Below, piece by piece: positions 52,226 to 59,998 of a stretch of DNA of 64,000 nucleotides. The notes below the pieces were generated by a model. The model saw only the letters and a list, made by a program, of their open reading frames with translations, made no database searches and was not told the DNA's origin. The DNA lies in assembly GCF_008638305.1 (NCBI RefSeq), contig NZ_VTPZ01000005.1:139444-203443 (forward strand), given 5' to 3'. The first letter of the stretch is position 1, and the number at the start of each line of letters is the position of its first letter. Origin of the DNA: Pseudomonas profundi. Its GTDB lineage: Bacteria > Pseudomonadota > Gammaproteobacteria > Pseudomonadales > Pseudomonadaceae. Both the position numbers and the translations under genes were made by a program.

Positions 52226-52291
52226 TTATCTTCACCTTGTAGGGCTGGACTATCGTAATCCGGACCATCGTAATCTGGCTTGTGCTGCGCT

Positions 52292-53569
52292 TCAGTCCCA
52301 GATCGCATGAACGGTCTTCGCGCCACGCAGCTGCGCCCCGGCAATCTTAGGCGCGGGCATCTCCGGATCCAGCCGGATGTTGGGGAACAGATCGAGAATG
52401 CCGTTGATCGCGCTGTTCAACTCTACCTTGGCCACGAACTGTCCAATGCACATATGCGGACCAAACCCAAATCCCAGCGCAGGGCGCGCCTTGCGATCCA
52501 GCTCGAAGGCATCCGGATTGTCGAAGGCTTCTTCATCCCGGTTGGCGGAAATCACCATGCACTGGACCATCGAGCCCTTGGGCACCATAACGCCGCCAAT
52601 CTCGACGTCCTTGGAGGCCTGGCGGACCTTGAAGGTCGAGACCGGCTCGTAACGCACGGATTCGTCGATCAGCTTGCCGATCAGGCTGCGATCAGTGCGC
52701 ACTCGTTCCAGCAGTTCGGGGCGCTCCAGCAACAGCGTCATCACCGAGCTGAACGTCCGGGTGGTGGTTTCTCCCGCAGCGGGCAGCAGCGAACGGACGA
52801 AGGTGGTCACTTCATGATCGTCCAGTGCCCGCCCCTCATATTCCGCATTGATCAGGCGGCTGATCAGATCATTACCTTGAGTACCCTCGGCACGCTTGCG
52901 GACGACAATCTCTTTGATCGCATCGTAAAGGTTCTTCACCGCCTGGCCAGCCAGGGGACCGTAAATTTTGGCCTTTTCCGGATCGATCTGGTTTGCCGCC
53001 ACCAACGCGAGCGCCCAGCTGGCGTACCTCTTGAACTTCTCCGGATCGTCGGCCGGAAAGCCCATCAGCGCATACATGGCGCGAATCGGAAAGTAGAGGC
53101 CGAAGTCCATAAGATTGGCTTTCTTGTCTGCCACCATGGGCAACAGAAATTCTTCCCGGATGACGCGGTCAATCTCGGGCCGCCACTCATTTACGGTTTG
53201 TGGCATGAACACCGGCTGGAGTAGCGCTCGCGTGCGACGGTGCTGCTCACCATCCATCGCCAGGACTATCAAGCCGTCAAAAAACGCACCCAGCCCTTCG
53301 GCGATAAAACCGCTGGTGAAGGTGTCGGCGTCACGCAGTACCGCCATCACGTCCTTGTACCTGAACAGCGTCACCGCACATTTGGCCGCCTTGGCGCCGG
53401 CATTGGTCGGTACCTTGAGGTAGGTGTCGACGAAGTCGCCCTGCATCACCGGTTCGTTGCGGCGCTTTTCCCGGCATAGGCCATGGATATCGACGTCCGA
53501 ACCAAGATAGGTATCCGAGACCGCGTGGTAGGCGGCTTCGATATCAAGTTCCTGAGCTGCGAGTGACAT
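52292..53569 (-). CDS. Cytochrome P450
   Basis: 425 residues, complete. I-helix LLPAAGETTTRTF, ExxR in ESVRYEP and haem loop LGFGFGPHMCIGQFVAK. Very close to the truncated P450 at position 1 (by eye about two thirds identical), although the first 60 residues differ more (LGSDVDIHGLCREKRRNEP). An A-rich AATAACAAGAA is in its leader. It lies downstream of a phytoene-desaturase-like oxidoreductase. Probably a second regiospecific hydroxylase for the same substrate family. Confidence 0.95.
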   Translation of the reverse strand: MSLAAQELDIEAAYHAVSDTYLGSDVDIHGLCREKRRNEPVMQGDFVDTYLKVPTNAGAKAAKCAVTLFRYKDVMAVLRDADTFTSGFIAEGLGAFFDGLIVLAMDGEQHRRTRALLQPVFMPQTVNEWRPEIDRVIREEFLLPMVADKKANLMDFGLYFPIRAMYALMGFPADDPEKFKRYASWALALVAANQIDPEKAKIYGPLAGQAVKNLYDAIKEIVVRKRAEGTQGNDLISRLINAEYEGRALDDHEVTTFVRSLLPAAGETTTRTFSSVMTLLLERPELLERVRTDRSLIGKLIDESVRYEPVSTFKVRQASKDVEIGGVMVPKGSMVQCMVISANRDEEAFDNPDAFELDRKARPALGFGFGPHMCIGQFVAKVELNSAINGILDLFPNIRLDPEMPAPKIAGAQLRGAKTVHAIWD

Positions 53570-53611
53570 AGCATGTTCTCCTGGTAAGAATGTAATTCTT
53601 GTTATTTATCG

Positions 53612-55201
53612 TTAGGGATTCTTCGCCAGATAACTGGCCACGCGTTTGGCTGCCAGGCGACCAGACATGCCATTCACGCCGCCGCCGGGGTGAATGCCGG
53701 CACTGCCCAGATACAAGCCCGCGACCGGCAGGGTATCGCCGCCCAGTCCGTGAGCCGGGCGCATGGTGCTGGAGCGCATGGAGGTGGTGTCGATATGCAC
53801 GACACATCCATTCACCGTGTTCAGCCGTGCGGTAAAATCGGGCGCGGCTTCGATCCGCCGGCCGATGACATGTCCGTTGATACCTTCCACATAGGCCGAA
53901 AGCTGATCGATTACCTGATCCGCCACCGCTTCCCTGATGTTGTCCCAACCGTCCTTCGGGTTGACCGGCATGACCGGCGGATAGATATAGAGCACATCCT
54001 GGCCGGCCGGAGCCTGGGAAGGATCCGCCGCGCTGGGAACGGCCATGGTGATATACGGGAGAGTGGGTACTTCACCGCGGGCGCAGGCGGTAAAGTTTTC
54101 CAGCACGGCTTCCTCGGTGCCGATCAGCAGACAGGTCGTGCGCAGGTCGATGCCGTCATCCCGGGCTTGTTCGAAGCGCGGCACGGAAATCTGACCGTCC
54201 AGTGCCACGTCTACCTTGAGCGGTCCGGAGCCCTTGGCATTGGCCGGCGCCATGGCGATACGGGTAAGCAGATGCCTGGGCATTTCGCCCGCCGTGACCA
54301 TCTCCAGCGCCACCTTGGGATGGCAGCCGGCGATCACCGAGCGGGCGGTAAACTCGCGCCCATCAGCCAATTTGACCCCCTTCGCCCTGCCCTGGCTGGA
54401 GACGATTTCCGTCACGGTTGCAGAGATGATGACCTGCCCGCCAAGCTCCTCGAGCCTGGAGCGCATGGCATTGCTTAGTTGCTGCATGCCGCCGAGCACG
54501 CGGCCGACACCAAAGCGGTGAAGAAAGCCCAGCAAGGCATAGTAGATGCCGCCGCCATCAGCGGTAATATCACCGGCCAGGCCGGTCAAGGCGCACATCG
54601 CGGAAATGGTCACTGGATGTTCAAAGCGTTCACGCGCAGCCTGGTGCGCGGAGCCTGTCATCAGGGCCATCAATTCAGGTTTGAGCTTGCGATTTTTCAG
54701 GGCGCTGCCCACGACTTTCAGCTTCGCACTCAGGTTCAGTTTGGCCGGATCAACACGCATCATGGGGAGCGCAATTTCGAGGAACATGTCAATAACGTTC
54801 ATGAACTCCAGAAATGCTTCAGCGTCCTTTTCACTGTAGCGCCTGATTTCCGCAGCGGTCTTCAGGCGGTCTCGCCAGAACACCAGCGAGCTCCCGTCCG
54901 GGTGCAGATACACATACCCTGGTGCCAGCTCGATCGCCTTGAATCCGTGGCGCTCAAGGTCCAGTTCCTGGGGTATGTGGGAGTGAACACGCATCGACAT
55001 CATGTCGAGAGCGCACGGGTGCACCAGATGCTCAGGTGCTTCAGGGATCAGATATCCCGACGATGCCATGCCGCCCACTTTGTCGAGCGCCTCCAGCACC
55101 AGGATCTTTTTCCCTTCCAGGCCGAGGTAGCAGCCCGCTGACAAGCCGTTGGTGCCGCCACCGACGATAATCACGTCAAAATCAGTCTTGTTGTTATTCA
55201 T
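53612..55201 (-). CDS. Phytoene-desaturase-like FAD oxidoreductase
   Basis: 529 residues. Dinucleotide fold FDVIIVGGGTNGLSAGCYLGL with VLEALDKVGGMASS, and the C-terminal FAD segment LPVAGLYLGSAGIHPGGGVNGM, a layout of the CrtI/amine-oxidase-like group. Such enzymes desaturate or isomerise isoprenoid double bonds, apt for a terpenoid substrate. The start codon runs straight into AATAACAACAA (residues Asn2-Asn4), an Hfq/Crc-like string. Divergent from the second DUF1329 block, with the 19-bp palindrome in between. Confidence 0.9.
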   Translation of the reverse strand: MNNNKTDFDVIIVGGGTNGLSAGCYLGLEGKKILVLEALDKVGGMASSGYLIPEAPEHLVHPCALDMMSMRVHSHIPQELDLERHGFKAIELAPGYVYLHPDGSSLVFWRDRLKTAAEIRRYSEKDAEAFLEFMNVIDMFLEIALPMMRVDPAKLNLSAKLKVVGSALKNRKLKPELMALMTGSAHQAARERFEHPVTISAMCALTGLAGDITADGGGIYYALLGFLHRFGVGRVLGGMQQLSNAMRSRLEELGGQVIISATVTEIVSSQGRAKGVKLADGREFTARSVIAGCHPKVALEMVTAGEMPRHLLTRIAMAPANAKGSGPLKVDVALDGQISVPRFEQARDDGIDLRTTCLLIGTEEAVLENFTACARGEVPTLPYITMAVPSAADPSQAPAGQDVLYIYPPVMPVNPKDGWDNIREAVADQVIDQLSAYVEGINGHVIGRRIEAAPDFTARLNTVNGCVVHIDTTSMRSSTMRPAHGLGGDTLPVAGLYLGSAGIHPGGGVNGMSGRLAAKRVASYLAKNP

Positions 55202-55266
55202 GGTTGTATCCCTTTTTCAAGCTGATGAGCACCCTATAACAACGTCCGATCAGGTGCTGCGCAACC

Positions 55267-55285
55267 GTTTTACTCTGAGTAAAAC
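55267..55285. promoter_or_regulatory. 19-bp palindrome shared with 45717 (copy 2)
   Basis: GTTTTACT-CTG-AGTAAAAC followed by GATTC. Differs from copy 1 only in two centre positions. It lies 66 bp upstream of the FAD oxidoreductase start and 215 bp upstream of the leader ORF, so it could serve either direction. Confidence 0.7.
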
Positions 55286-55347
55286 GATTCGCACTACACA
55301 GGGTTCTCACCATAAGTGCCTCTAACAATAGCACCTACAATTCTTAT

Positions 55348-55366
55348 TGCAGAATTTTAATCTGCA
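55348..55366. promoter_or_regulatory. TGCAGA/TCTGCA dyad within a larger nested dyad
   Basis: TGCAGA and TCTGCA arms around ATTTTAA; AATTC at 55339 and GAATT at 55371 share the same centre, giving a 37-bp nested structure. Confidence 0.45.
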
Positions 55367-55476
55367 TATGGAATTATAAAAAAATCTCTGATAGGGTCTA
55401 CCCAGGCATTGCTAACAGTCCGAACGAGCTCTCCGATGTTCGTCGAGGCTGCGCAACAGGCAATCAGCCGCTAGAA

Positions 55477-55487
55477 AATAAAAATAA
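55477..55487 (+). promoter_or_regulatory. A-rich Hfq/Crc-type motif before the leader ORF
   Basis: AATAAAAATAA, joined to AAAGGA, the ribosome site of the ATG at 55500. Same arrangement as at 45979. Confidence 0.5.
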
Positions 55488-55499
55488 AAGGACAGAACA

Positions 55500-55730
55500 A
55501 TGAGAACAGATCTGGATCATTCCGGACGGTCATCATGGTCAGTGCATTTATCAGCGCTTTTTCAGGCGCTGGTAGATCTATGCAGCCCGCGCTTTTCCTT
55601 CACTATCTCAAATCAGGCATTACCCATCTGCAATGGTAGCGGAGCTGTAGAGCCTTCCATCGCCGTAAGCGATTGGCGTGGGTCCAGCAGTACTCCCTCT
55701 AACAACATCAATAACGGAGAACTTTCATGA
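55500..55730 (+). CDS. Possible leader ORF upstream of DUF1329 (copy 2)
   Basis: 76 codons with AAAGGA 8 bases before the ATG; product begins MRTDLDHSGRSSWSVH, not recognised. The TGA overlaps the DUF1329 ATG (ATGA). The first DUF1329 block has an ORF of similar size with the same overlap. A CAGCGC/GCGCTG hairpin lies inside (55556-55575). Confidence 0.35.
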   Translation: MRTDLDHSGRSSWSVHLSALFQALVDLCSPRFSFTISNQALPICNGSGAVEPSIAVSDWRGSSSTPSNNINNGELS

Positions 55731-57085
55731 AACTGAAGATCGCTATCGGTCTGTTACTGAGCGGAATATCTGCTGCCTCCTTCGCGGCCGTCAGCCCTGA
55801 AGAGGCAGAAAAGCTCGGACAAAGCCTGACACCTGTCGGGGCAATCCAGGCAGGCAACGCCGACGGAACCATTCCCCCTTATGAAGGCGGACTGCGCACC
55901 GCACCGGAAGGCTTCGAGCCAGACAGCGGTTTCTGGGTGGATCCGTTCAAGGACGAAGAGCCCCTGTATCGCATTACCTCGGCCAACATGGCTGAGTATG
56001 CCGATCTGCTGAGTGCCGGGCAGAAGGAAGTGCTGCAACGCAATCCCGAGTATTACATGGACATCTATCCGTCCCACCGGACAGCGGCCTATCCGAAGGA
56101 AGTGATGGACGCGACCATCCGTAACGCCACTACCTGCGATACCTACAAGGAAGGTCTGGCACTTGAAACCGACTGCCGCGGGGGGATTCCCTTCCCAATC
56201 GCGAAAACCGGCAACGAAATGATGTGGAATCTGTTGGTGCGCTACAACGATGGCAAGTACGGCACCACCACGTCGTCATCCGATACCTGGGTGGTAGACC
56301 GCAACGGCACCGTTACCCGTACAGCCAACCAGTCGACCTTCGTCGAACGTCCTTATTACCAGATCGACGTCCCCGGTCGCGATCCGGAATTGTTCTACCG
56401 CGTTTATTCCCTGACCAAAGCGCCTGCGCGCAAGGCCGGCGAACTGACAGGTCTGATGGACTTCCTTGACCCTACCGAGCAGCCACGTCGTGCGTGGAGC
56501 TACACGCCAGGCCAGCGCCGCGTGAAATTGGCCCCGGAATTCAACTACGACACGCCGGTCGGCAGCATGGGCGGTCTGGAACTGTTCGACGAGCTCTTCA
56601 TGTTCTCTGGTGTGCAGGACCGGTTTGATTTCAAACTGGTTGGCAGAAAGGAGATGTTGATTCCTTACAACGCCTACAAGTTCTACTTCGATTGTGACGA
56701 TCAATTCCGGACCTCACATGCCAATCCAGAGTGCGAGCGCTGGGAGAAGCATCGCGTCTGGGAAGTGGAAGCAACGCTGAAGCCGGGCATGCGCCACGTA
56801 TATAGCAAGCGTACCTACTACCTGGATGAAGATACCTTCGGTGCAGGCTTGTATGACGCATGGGACCAGAATGGTGAGCTGTACCGCTCGATGATGATGG
56901 GTGGTGTGCAGTTCTACGATCACGACATTCCCTACATCGTCAAACACACCATTTTCGACTTCAACAAGGGCATGTACGGCATCATCAACGACGGCATGAC
57001 CGGTGGTTATCGCGTATTGAGCGAGGCCAGAAGCGAGCGTGAGCTGAACCCTGAAGCGATCGTATCGCGTGAATCACAGCGCTAA
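55727..57085 (+). CDS. DUF1329 family exported protein (copy 2)
   Basis: 452 residues, Sec signal (MKLKIAIGLLLSGISAASFA) then AVSPEEAEKLG. Carries the same DUF1329 blocks as copy 1 (DIYPSHRTAAYPKE, YTPGQRRVKLAPEFNYD, RTYYLDEDTFGAG, EAIVSRESQR), with the two proteins closely alike along the whole length. Probably a periplasmic carrier of the hydrophobic substrate. A strong terminator follows directly, so much of the transcription may stop here and copy 2 would then be made in excess of the genes downstream. Confidence 0.92.
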   Translation: MKLKIAIGLLLSGISAASFAAVSPEEAEKLGQSLTPVGAIQAGNADGTIPPYEGGLRTAPEGFEPDSGFWVDPFKDEEPLYRITSANMAEYADLLSAGQKEVLQRNPEYYMDIYPSHRTAAYPKEVMDATIRNATTCDTYKEGLALETDCRGGIPFPIAKTGNEMMWNLLVRYNDGKYGTTTSSSDTWVVDRNGTVTRTANQSTFVERPYYQIDVPGRDPELFYRVYSLTKAPARKAGELTGLMDFLDPTEQPRRAWSYTPGQRRVKLAPEFNYDTPVGSMGGLELFDELFMFSGVQDRFDFKLVGRKEMLIPYNAYKFYFDCDDQFRTSHANPECERWEKHRVWEVEATLKPGMRHVYSKRTYYLDEDTFGAGLYDAWDQNGELYRSMMMGGVQFYDHDIPYIVKHTIFDFNKGMYGIINDGMTGGYRVLSEARSERELNPEAIVSRESQR

Positions 57086-57099
57086 TTGAACGACCCGAG

Positions 57100-57138
57100 A
57101 GCCCTTCAGTTGCATTCGCAGCTGAAGGGCTTTTTCTT
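57100..57138 (+). terminator. Strong rho-independent terminator after DUF1329 copy 2
   Basis: Ten-pair stem AGCCCTTCAG/CTGAAGGGCT, then TTTTTCTTT, ending 19 bp before the hydrolase start. Read-through would be needed for the downstream genes unless they have their own promoter. Confidence 0.9.
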
Positions 57139-57157
57139 TGCAACAAGGAATCGACCC

Positions 57158-58066
57158 ATGCGGCAAATCAAACTGACGTGGAATGTCAGCCATCTCACGC
57201 CCTATTCCATACCCGTTACGCTGTCGGGTTCATTGTTCGCCCCAGACGAAGCAGTAGCGACCGAGCGCCCGGTCGAGCTGCTGGTGTGCCTGCATGGCGG
57301 CAGCTGTTGCGGTGAGTACTACCATCCGAGCTATCTGGACCCCTCCTACAGCTTTGCCAGATTCATGACCGACCGTGGCTATCTGGTGCTGGCTCTGGAC
57401 ACCCTCGGAATGGGCAACAGCAGCAAACCCGAACCCGAAAAACAACTGACGCTGGAAGTGATTGCCGCTGCCAGCGACTTCGCGGCACGGCAAGCCGCTG
57501 TTGCACTGCAGGACGGCGAATGGCTGCAATTGCCGCCGCACGGCAAGCTGCGTGTGTCCGGCCTGGGCCACTCGATGGGCGGCATGCTGGCGGTTTATCA
57601 ACAGGGCCGTTTTAAAAGCTTTGAGCGGCTGATCGTTGCGGGATGGAGCAACCTGCCCCTTGAGCTTGGCGACACTGACGCAGCCAGCGTTCAGGCGAGC
57701 CTTTCCGATGGCGGCTACATTCCGACTGATCGGCAGACAATGCGCGGATTCTTTCACCTGCCTGATGTGCCGGAGGACCTGATAGCGCGTGACGATCAGC
57801 ACGCCGGCCTCACGCCAGTAACACTCGCTCTGGCGGCGCTTACCCCAGGTGCGGTGGAGAACCAGGCAGGTGCCATCGACTGCCCGGTGCTGCTGCTGTA
57901 CGGCGAGGTCGATGTCAGCCCTGACCCACAACGTGAAGCCTCATTCTACCCCCAAGCCAGTGACCGAACGGTCACCCTCATCGGACACGCGGCCCATATG
58001 CATAACATGGCCTCCTCACGATTGCAGGTATGGCAGGCGATGGATACTTGGCTGCAGGCGCACTGA
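57158..58066 (+). CDS. Alpha/beta hydrolase
   Basis: 302 residues from the ATG at 57158 (AAGGA upstream); the longer frame passes through the terminator and is not coding. Nucleophile elbow GLGHSMGG, acid in YGEVDVSPD, and His in IGHAAHMHN complete a Ser-Asp-His triad; CLHGGSCCGEYYHP near the start forms the oxyanion region. Cytoplasmic. Could hydrolyse a C-C bond, lactone or ester of a pathway intermediate; the specific substrate is unknown. Confidence 0.9.
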   Translation: MRQIKLTWNVSHLTPYSIPVTLSGSLFAPDEAVATERPVELLVCLHGGSCCGEYYHPSYLDPSYSFARFMTDRGYLVLALDTLGMGNSSKPEPEKQLTLEVIAAASDFAARQAAVALQDGEWLQLPPHGKLRVSGLGHSMGGMLAVYQQGRFKSFERLIVAGWSNLPLELGDTDAASVQASLSDGGYIPTDRQTMRGFFHLPDVPEDLIARDDQHAGLTPVTLALAALTPGAVENQAGAIDCPVLLLYGEVDVSPDPQREASFYPQASDRTVTLIGHAAHMHNMASSRLQVWQAMDTWLQAH

Positions 58067-58178
58067 GCCGCCAGCTATTAAGGCCGGCCAGGTTGGTCCG
58101 GTTTGGCTTTGTCCGGCCGGCCAACCAGGCGAATGGATTCTCCGCAGCAAACACTGCCGACGCCTGTTACAGCGCAAA

Positions 58179-58215
58179 GCAGTTTATCGATAGGTCCAGG
58201 CAGTTCAGCGATAGG
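58179..58215 (+). promoter_or_regulatory. Tandem direct repeat, 21-bp period, upstream of DUF1302
   Basis: GCAGTTnnnCGATAGG occurs at 58179 and 58200. A 21-bp spacing puts both on one helix face, as in AraC/XylS-type activator sites. It lies 80 bp before the DUF1302 start. Confidence 0.5.
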
Positions 58216-58269
58216 CATTGGCGTTGTCGCCTCCATCCCTGTCGCGTTTACTGACAACGGTCAGATTAT

Positions 58270-58277
58270 AAAAACAA
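58270..58277 (+). promoter_or_regulatory. A-rich Hfq/Crc-type motif before DUF1302
   Basis: AAAAACAA followed by GATCAACGGAG and the ATG at 58296. Confidence 0.5.
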
Positions 58278-58295
58278 GATCAACGGAGAAGCTTA

Positions 58296-59957
58296 ATGTT
58301 CAAGCCAGAGTTGTCATCACTCAGCAAGGCTGTAGGACTTTCAGTCGCGCTTGTCTGTGCCAATAACATTCAGGCAGCAGAATTCGATACCGGTAATCCC
58401 GACTTGATCGGTCGCTGGGACAACACCATTCGCTACAACCTGGGCGTCCGCGCCGAGGGCCGCGATAACGCGCTCGGCAACAACGCCACCTACGACGAAT
58501 CGAACTACAAGTTTGATCGCGGCGATGTGGTAACCAATCGTCTGGATGTGATGAGCGAGTTCGAGCTGGCCTATAAACGAGACCACGGCCTGCGCATCAG
58601 CGGTGCGGCCTGGTACGATCAGGCCTACGCCGATACTGACGTCGAGACCAATCCGGGCAATGTCTATTACCCCGGCGCGCCTGCCGGTCCGAGTACTACC
58701 AGCTATTTCGATGATCAGTATTCGTCCCACACCAAGCGCTACCACCGAGGCTTGAACGGCGAGCTCCTCGATGCCTTTTTATTCACCCGGTTTTATGTAG
58801 GCGATGCGCCTGTCAGTCTTCGCGCCGGACGCCACACGCTCTACTGGGGCAATGGACTGTTGATTCCCGGTCATGCCGTGTCCTACGCGCAGGCTCCCCT
58901 TGATGGCCGCAAAGCCCAGGCAAATCCTGGTACCGAAACCCGCGAGGTATTCCTGCCTCTGGCACAGATTTCCGGCCAGGCTCAAGTGACTGACCGGCTT
59001 TCCCTCGCGGCACAGTATTTCCTTGAGTGGGATTCGACGCGCGCACCTGAAGGCGGAACCTATCTGGCCTCCGCCGATGTTGCTCTGCAAGGCCCGGATC
59101 GCTTGCCCGTTGCGCCCGGCTTTGCCTTTCCCATTGAGGACCCGCTCGAACCTGACAACCGCGGCAACTGGGGCGTCATGGCGCGTTACAGCCTCGATTT
59201 CATGCAGTCGGATATCAGCGCGTTCTACCGGGAGTTTGACGACTACACCCCCTGGGGTCTGCAAACCGGACCCAGCTCTGCTCGTTATATATACCCCGAA
59301 GACATCAAGCTCTACGGCTTGAGCTGGTCAGCGGGTCCGGTACTCGGCGGTGCTTCGGTGGGCGTTGACCTGTCGTATCGCGAGAACGCTTCGCTGATTT
59401 CCAGTCGGTTCGATCTGGCAGACAACCAGGGCGCGCGGGGCGACACCTGGCATATGGTCGCTAATGCGCTCTGGCTATTACCTTCCACACCGCTTTGGGA
59501 CACCGGCTCTCTGATTACCGAAGTCGCCTACAGCCACCTGGATAAAGTAACCGAGAACGCCGATCAGTTCCGCGGCGAAGGCTATGGCGGCTGTGTCGAC
59601 CAGGATAAGGACTGGGGTTGCGCTACCCGCAACTACGCCGGGCTGGCGATCAACTTCACGCCTCAGTGGTTAGGTGTTCTGCCTGGCTGGAATATCTCCG
59701 CACCAATGAGCCTCAACTACGGTCTTTCCGGCAATGCTGCCACCGGTGGTGGCAACGAAGGCGATTACAACTTCAAAGTGGGCATCAAGGGTGTGCTGGA
59801 TGAGCGCTACGACATCAGCCTGTCTTACATCGGCTATGGCTCCGACACCATCACCCGCAACGTTCCTGGCGTCGGGAACACCGTGGTAGGGGGTAACGGC
59901 AGCATCGGCCTCTCCGATCGTGACTGGGTATCGTTAACCCTGAGCACTGCGTTCTAG
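58296..59957 (+). CDS. DUF1302 family outer-membrane beta-barrel protein
   Basis: 553 residues with a Sec signal (cleaved after NNIQA) and a mature part that begins AEFDTGNPDLIGRWDNTIRY, the DUF1302 hallmark; RAGRHTLYWGNGLLIPGHAV is another. Many amphipathic strands and a C-terminal Phe (LSTAF) fit a large outer-membrane barrel. DUF1302 proteins occur with DUF1329 in steroid, terpenoid and hydrocarbon degraders and are thought to transport hydrophobic compounds. The usual companion RND/MMPL exporter genes are not present. DUF1329 copy 3 follows by 41 bp. Confidence 0.92.
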   Translation: MFKPELSSLSKAVGLSVALVCANNIQAAEFDTGNPDLIGRWDNTIRYNLGVRAEGRDNALGNNATYDESNYKFDRGDVVTNRLDVMSEFELAYKRDHGLRISGAAWYDQAYADTDVETNPGNVYYPGAPAGPSTTSYFDDQYSSHTKRYHRGLNGELLDAFLFTRFYVGDAPVSLRAGRHTLYWGNGLLIPGHAVSYAQAPLDGRKAQANPGTETREVFLPLAQISGQAQVTDRLSLAAQYFLEWDSTRAPEGGTYLASADVALQGPDRLPVAPGFAFPIEDPLEPDNRGNWGVMARYSLDFMQSDISAFYREFDDYTPWGLQTGPSSARYIYPEDIKLYGLSWSAGPVLGGASVGVDLSYRENASLISSRFDLADNQGARGDTWHMVANALWLLPSTPLWDTGSLITEVAYSHLDKVTENADQFRGEGYGGCVDQDKDWGCATRNYAGLAINFTPQWLGVLPGWNISAPMSLNYGLSGNAATGGGNEGDYNFKVGIKGVLDERYDISLSYIGYGSDTITRNVPGVGNTVVGGNGSIGLSDRDWVSLTLSTAF

Positions 59958-59975
59958 GTAACAGCCTTCAGACAT

Positions 59976-59983
59976 AACAATAA
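59976..59983 (+). promoter_or_regulatory. A-rich Hfq/Crc-type motif before DUF1329 copy 3
   Basis: AACAATAA, followed by AATTGGGAG and the ATG at 59999. Confidence 0.5.
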
Positions 59984-59998
59984 AATTGGGAGTACTCC

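Larger units (their letters stand above)
55202..55499. other. Divergent promoter region, FAD oxidoreductase / DUF1329
   Basis: No gene. Contains the palindrome at 55267 and the nested dyad at 55348; the segment 55335-55395 is very AT-rich and is the best place for a promoter toward the leader ORF. Confidence 0.5.

Noticed and set aside
52280-53224. 314-codon plus-strand open frame opposite the third P450
   Set aside because: Shadow of the P450; a similar shadow exists opposite the first P450, as expected from paralogues.
57086-57157. Upstream start for the alpha/beta hydrolase
   Set aside because: The stretch is a rho-independent terminator; the ATG at 57158 has its own ribosome site.
58082-58124. 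GGCCGG-rich inverted repeat after the alpha/beta hydrolase
   Set aside because: Self-complementary GC repeats allow many pairings and no T-run follows; function not supported.
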